Below, one piece after another: positions 43,801 through 48,131 of a DNA stretch of 48,131 bases (position 1 is the stretch's first letter; each line of letters begins with the position of its first letter). The stretch comes from Hymenoscyphus infarciens (taxonomy: Eukaryota; Ascomycota; Leotiomycetes; Helotiales; Helotiaceae). The notes beneath the pieces were generated by a model. The model was not told where the DNA came from. It was given only the letters and a program-made list of their open reading frames with translations, and searched no databases. Where the stretch lies: the NCBI GenBank assembly GCA_001414345.1, contig LLCB01000388.1:1-48131 (forward strand), given 5' to 3'. Made by a program: the position numbers and the translations under genes.

Positions 43801-46100
43801 GCAAATTTAGTATTACTAGAGTTAAATACTTAGGATTTATCTTAACTATAAAGAGACTTAAAGTTAATCTTAAAAAAGTAGAACCTCTATAGAACTAGGT
43901 CTAACCTACTACTATAATAGATGTAAAGTCTTATCTAGGGTTTATAGGATTTTATAAATAATTTATTAAAGGTTATACTAAAATTATTAAACCCTTAACT
44001 ATAATAATATACTCTTTAGAGCCTTTTCTATAAACACTTAAATATAATAAAGCCTTTAAAGTGCTAAGGACTAGACTACTTACTATATAAACCTTATACT
44101 ACTTTAACTCTAATTATAATATAAAGGTAGAAATAGACTCTTTAGAAAGAGTAATAGTAGGTGTTTTCTTATAATAATATAATAGCTTTTAGTACTTTAT
44201 TAGATTCTACTTATACGTCCTAGTTAGCTATAAATCGAACTAAGAGATCTATAATAAAGAACTATCTACTATTATAGAAGCTTTTAAGAAATAGTACTCT
44301 AAACTTATATTATATTAGAAGCGTATTAACGTATATTTAGACTATAGATTATTAGAATACTTTATAATAACTAAGCTACTTATAGCTAAGTAAGTCTAAT
44401 AGATAGAGTTTTTATTAGACTTTAACTTTTAGATCTAATTTATATCTAAGAAGAGTAACTAAAAAGCAAATATATTAACTCGACGTAAATAAGACTTAAA
44501 AACCTATAATCGAGCTAAATTAAATAGCTGCTTATATACCCTTTTAAGACCTAATTAGTTAAACCCCTAAATCAACGCTAAACTTGCTTAGATCTTTTTA
44601 TAAGAATAGTCTATATCTCTTAATATAATAGATATTATTCTAGAGTTAAGTTTAAATATAATTTAAAAGTTGAAAGAAGATAACCTATACTCCTTTTAGA
44701 AAGAATATTATAAACTTCTAGATAGATACTCTATCTTACTAGATAATTTACTCCTTTTTAAGAATCAACTTTACGTTTAGAAGAATACCGAACTATATAT
44801 AAAGCTAATCTAAGAAGTCTATAACTAAGTATCTAGTACTTATCTAAGTATAAAAAAGATATACTAGTTATTAGTATAACACTACTACTAGATTAGACTA
44901 GGTTTAGACTATAAGAGGTATATAGCGAATTATTAAGTCTATAGATACTCTTATTCTTAATAGACTAAGTAGTAAGGCTTTCTTCACTCCCTTCTAGTAC
45001 TTGACTATTCTATATAATATTTATATATAGATTTTAAATTATTCCTAAAAGATAAACACAGATTTAACACTATACTAGTATTTATTAACTAACTTAGAAA
45101 GGATTTAGTATTAATACCTTACTACTTAACTATAGACGTTAAAGGCCTAGCTAAACTCTTTATTTAATAGATTTACTATTTTAGTTACTACTCTAAATCG
45201 ATTATATCTAATTAAGAACCTTAATTTATATTATTATTTTAGACTAAATTTTGTCGAATAATTAGTATTAAGCTTAAGCTTAGTACTACTTACTATAAAT
45301 AAATAGATAGGTAAATAAAGATAATAAACTAATATATCGATTAAAGACTAAGGCCTTTTATAAACTACTACTAAGATAACTAGAGCGAATTAATCCCTCT
45401 AATAGATAGAGTATAAATAACACTTCTATACTTATCTATTAGTATAACCCCTTATTAGCTTAAGTTTAGACTTAACCTAAAGACTTCGTAGAACTAGAAT
45501 ATGTTAAAGACGTCTATTCTCTAGAAACGTCTTAACTATAATAAGATAGTAAAAGTAGCCTAATATATATACTCTACTTAGAGGATAGTAAAAGATAATA
45601 TAAGTAAGGCCTAGAAAAGGATAGAGGATAGTATAAATTAATACTAAAGAGCTATTAACTAGGATATTAGAAATAAAGTCTACTTATCTACTAAGAATCT
45701 TAAGATAAATTATCCTAGTCGAAAGCTTATTAAATAGTAGATAAGACCTTTTAAAATACTAGATTATATAGAATACTTCTATAAGCTAAAACTTCTAAAA
45801 AGATTATTAATTTATAATGTTTTCGCCTCTAATATACTTTTAAAAGATCTAAATACCTCTCTACTAAGATAAGAGGCTTTAGAGCCTCTACTAAACATTA
45901 TTTAAAGTATATAAGAATAGAAGGTTTAAGAAATACTTAGTAGTAGACTTTTTAAAAAATAGCTATAGTATTAGGTAAAATGAGTTAGATATAATTTAGA
46001 TCCTACTTAGTATCTTATAGACAATTTTTAAGGTTTACTACATTATTTAAGAGACTTTTATACTAAATATCTAAAATAGCTAGAACTACTCTAACTCCTC
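40850..46100 (+). pseudogene. Gypsy gag-pol relic with chromodomain
   Basis: Recognisable blocks with stops at Trp/Gln sites: KYYYYSKLRYFKPNY (from a C-x2-C-x4-H-x4-C knuckle, about 42,082-42,130), ALVDIEVNRYLF (protease DTG, about 42,365), YLDNILIYLDTI with VKYLGFILTIKRLKV and VKSYLGFIGFYK (RT and thumb, 43,690-43,970), NYNIKVEIDSSERVIVGV and SNYEIYNKELSTIIEAFKK (RNase H, 44,110-44,290), and VRYNLDPT...YLIDNF...LRDFYTKY (chromodomain, 45,951-46,085). Integrase lies between RNase H and the chromodomain, the Gypsy order, but is too mutated to place residues. A chromodomain identifies a chromovirus, whose integrase tail usually targets methylated-histone chromatin. Non-functional. Confidence 0.88.
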
Positions 46101-46329
46101 TTTAAATAGATTAATATATAGGAATTAAATAAGAATTAAGTAAAAGAGTTAATTTATAAAACTCTATTAATACCTTCTAATTCTAGTTACTCTTAATAAG
46201 AAACTTATAATAAAAACCTAAGATAAAACACTAACTAATAGGAATGTTTGAAATTAATAAAGTAAAGAACTAAGACTAAGTTACTACTAAAATAGGGCCT
46301 ACTAACTCTTCTTAGGTCGAAGCCTCTCC

Positions 46330-46800
46330 TTCCTCTAACTTATTATCCTCCTCTCTACTCTCTTAAGTATAAAGAGCCTAAACTAGCTCTTCCTCTACCT
46401 CCTTCTTATAAGTACGCTTCTTACTTTAGTAACCTCTTATAACTAGCTTAGAAGAGGACGCCTATAAACTCTTTAAATAGGCCTTAAAGAGAACCTAAAC
46501 CTAGGTTTAGATAGAGGTTCTACCTTCTATAGTATAGTATAAGAACTATTAAATATTAGTAACTAAAACCCCTTTAATAAGTAAGAGGTACTTATAGCAA
46601 CCTTAGCGTAAAGCGCTCGAGTCTCTTCTAGAAGAGCGAACTATACTTCTAAACTATTCTTTAGTACCTCTATACTAGTAACGACTAATACCTTATCTAA
46701 GGCCTTAGTAGCCTTCTTAATAGCCCTCTTCTCCTCTTTAAGCTTAAGCTTACTAAACTCCTTCCCTATAAACTATAGCAACTACTTAAGTTAGAACGAA
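46330..46800 (-). pseudogene. ORF relic antisense to Gypsy pol (unknown, charged coiled-coil-like)
   Basis: Between the chromodomain and the 3' LTR the minus strand has one long frame whose stops fall at Gln-like positions. It reads FIGKEFSKLKLKEEKRAIKK, ATKALDKVLVVTSIEVLKNS, then FALLEETRALYAKVAISTSY and KVEPLSKPRFRFSLRPI. The Lys/Glu-rich heptad-like start suggests a coiled coil. No family recognised. It lies on the strand opposite to pol, as does the extra frame in the Copia element. Limits approximate. Confidence 0.45.
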
Positions 46801-47050
46801 TTTAGTATATATTTAGAATTAAACTTACTAGAATATATATAGTATTCTACTCTATATAGTACCTATACTTCTTTAACTTCGGCTTCTTAAAAGCGTATAC
46901 GTAATCTCTATTCTAAGATTTTACTCGAAGGCACTAAACGTAGTAGACTTAGTAGGTAGCTAGAAGCGTACTAGGAGAACATAGAAGAGGTATTTTACTA
47001 TATTAGATTAGCTCTAAACTAGGCCTAATAAAGGAGAGAAAGACTTACTT

Positions 47051-47079
47051 TTATATATATATATATAATATATATATAT
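47051..47079. repeat. (TA)n microsatellite
   Basis: An almost pure TA dinucleotide run interrupted once by AA, inside the Gypsy element between the antisense frame and the 3' LTR. Confidence 0.85.
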
Positions 47080-47558
47080 GTTCTAGAATAAAAGTTAGTA
47101 TATAAGAATATATCTAATTAGAAGATATTCTTACTATATGTTATTTTAGATAAAAAGAAAAGAAGAAGAGAAGTTAGAATTAGAGAAAAGTCGCCTACTA
47201 ATATACTACTTATAATAATAGCTATCGCTTTATAATTATTGTTTATTACTTAATAATTACTATTATAATATATAATAATAGTAAGAATACGATAACTCTA
47301 TAGTAGTATATTACTTTCTACCTAATAGCTAATAATTAGCCTCTCTTCTATTCGTATCTATTATTATATAGTATATAATAGTAAATAAAGAACGATTATC
47401 TCTTAAAATAATAATACTACTAGCTACTAACCCTACCTCAACTACTAGACACTATAATAGTAGATAAGTTATATTCTTTATAATAATTATATAAGTAATG
47501 CTCTAGTTAACCTAATACTATACTAATCGATAACTAAAGACTTAGAACGAGTCTTTTT

Positions 47559-47571
47559 AAAAGAGAGAGGA
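47559..47571 (+). other. Polypurine tract of the Gypsy element
   Basis: AAAAGAGAGAGGA lies directly before the 3' LTR start TATAATAG. It is the expected primer for plus-strand DNA synthesis and confirms plus orientation. Confidence 0.75.
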
Positions 47572-47952
47572 TATAATAGTATACTATTCTAAATTATTAG
47601 TATTTATAAAACTACTAATACACCTATAACTACTAATACTCTTATAACTTATAAGATAGAAGAGGCTAAAGAGAGTAAGAATCGGATATTATATGTTTTA
47701 CTTCAAGGTCTTATATATTTAGCTTTAAAGCTCTTATTGTTTTAGTAGCTATATTAGAAAGGACTCGGATATTATTCTTATTAGGACTTAGTAGTCTCTA
47801 ACCTCTTATATATAGATGTTCATACTTAGTATAGAAGAAGGATAGTTTTTCCTTTTCTTCTATATTAGAGCCTAGTATCTACTTACGTTATTTAGTCTTA
47901 AACGCACTCCTATATGTCTCTTCTCCTATAGTGTATATTTCGTGCCGTTATA
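47572..47952 (+). repeat. Gypsy 3' LTR
   Basis: 381 bp, alignable end to end with 40,111-40,491. Here the first 100 bp are AT-shifted (TATAATAGTATACTATTC) while the last 60 bp keep the GC-richer form (GTATATTTCGTGCCGTTATA), opposite to the left copy. Confidence 0.93.
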
Positions 47953-47957
47953 TAGTA

Positions 47958-48131
47958 GCTGTTAGCGACTCTCTTAGACATTTTGGAAAATCGACTTTTT
48001 ACATCTAAATATATTATAATTCGACGTACTCTACCACCACCTCTTACACTTAATTATACTACGAAGTTAAGAGAATTATATATTCTAGCTATTTAATCGT
48101 ACTAAAATTATATATACTCGATTATTATAGA
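47958..48131. other. Right flank of the Gypsy element; nothing recognised
   Basis: 174 bp, AT-rich. The expected continuation of the reductase C-terminus was not recognisable, so either the gene ended near the insertion site or this flank is also mutated. Confidence 0.4.

Larger units (their letters stand above)
40111..47952 (+). mobile_element. Complete RIP-degraded Ty3/Gypsy chromovirus
   Basis: LTRs of 381 bp each (40,111-40,491 and 47,572-47,952) flank 7.08 kb. The target duplication is TGGTG on the left and TAGTA on the right, identical if two G-to-A changes are allowed. A polypurine tract AAAAGAGAGAGGA abuts the 3' LTR. Plus-strand order: gag, CCHC knuckle (about 42,090), protease (about 42,365), RT (YxDN box near 43,700), RNase H (44,090-44,310), integrase region, chromodomain (45,951-46,085), then an antisense open frame (46,330-46,800). 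Every pol domain is full of stops at former Trp/Gln codons. It interrupts the PRISE-like reductase. Confidence 0.94.

Noticed and set aside
1..48131. tRNA, rRNA or other structured RNA genes
   Set aside because: No cloverleaf with A/B boxes or rRNA-like conserved stretch was recognised by eye. A tRNAscan/Infernal run would be needed to exclude them.

Overview
The window comes from a filamentous ascomycete (Pezizomycotina; a leotiomycete is plausible but not shown). The evidence is the gene structure (many 43-84 bp introns with CTAAC/CTGAC branch sites), the gene families (HET-like, fungal CorA-like, Baeyer-Villiger FMO, Zn2Cys6, AtuA), and AT-rich transposon blocks whose reading frames are broken almost only by Trp/Gln-to-stop changes, the signature of repeat-induced point mutation (RIP). 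All gene models were spliced by hand. Exon lengths were checked for frame, but no search or RNA data were available.

Layout. (1) 1-14.2 kb is a gene-rich, moderate-GC segment of apparently intact genes: an amidase (+), a HET-like membrane protein (-) with a small Gly/Gln/Tyr-rich ORF directly upstream, a fungal CorA-like protein (+), an ethanolamine/choline phosphotransferase-like protein (-) and an MFS transporter (+). A nested TIR-element pair lies at 11.0-11.9 kb. (2) 15.5-18.95 kb is a graveyard of catabolic genes: an AtuA-family pseudogene (-), the C-terminal part of an alpha/beta hydrolase (-) and the C-terminal part of an acyl-CoA dehydrogenase (+). (3) 18,973-29,449 is a complete but RIP-degraded Ty1/Copia element (175-bp LTRs, 5-bp target duplication, coding strand minus), split by a 2.7-kb nested LTR element related to the Gypsy element further right. 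(4) 30.1-33.2 kb holds a Zn2Cys6 transcription-factor relic and a decayed short-chain dehydrogenase. (5) 33.46-36.45 kb is a degenerate tandem array of about 150-180 bp units headed by a GCGAWGTGCAACAAA box and invaded by at least five small inverted-repeat elements. One of these carries telomere-like TAACCC repeats. (6) 36.9-38.8 kb is an intact Baeyer-Villiger-type monooxygenase (-). (7) 39.7-40.1 kb is a PRISE-type reductase fragment cut by (8) a complete RIP-degraded Ty3/Gypsy chromovirus at 40,111-47,952 (381-bp LTRs, CCHC knuckle, protease, RT/RNase H, integrase region, chromodomain).

How it fits together. The left third and the monooxygenase are working single-copy genes. The rest is a transposon-rich compartment in which host genes are decayed and show the same Trp/Gln-to-stop changes as the transposons, consistent with RIP spreading into flanks. 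The most unusual observations are: the boxed tandem array and its outlying copies at 15.1 kb; long antisense ORFs between pol and the 3' LTR in both the Copia and the Gypsy element; a poly-C-ended MITE family present four times, once nested; repeated use of AAG 3' splice sites; and one GC-AG intron.
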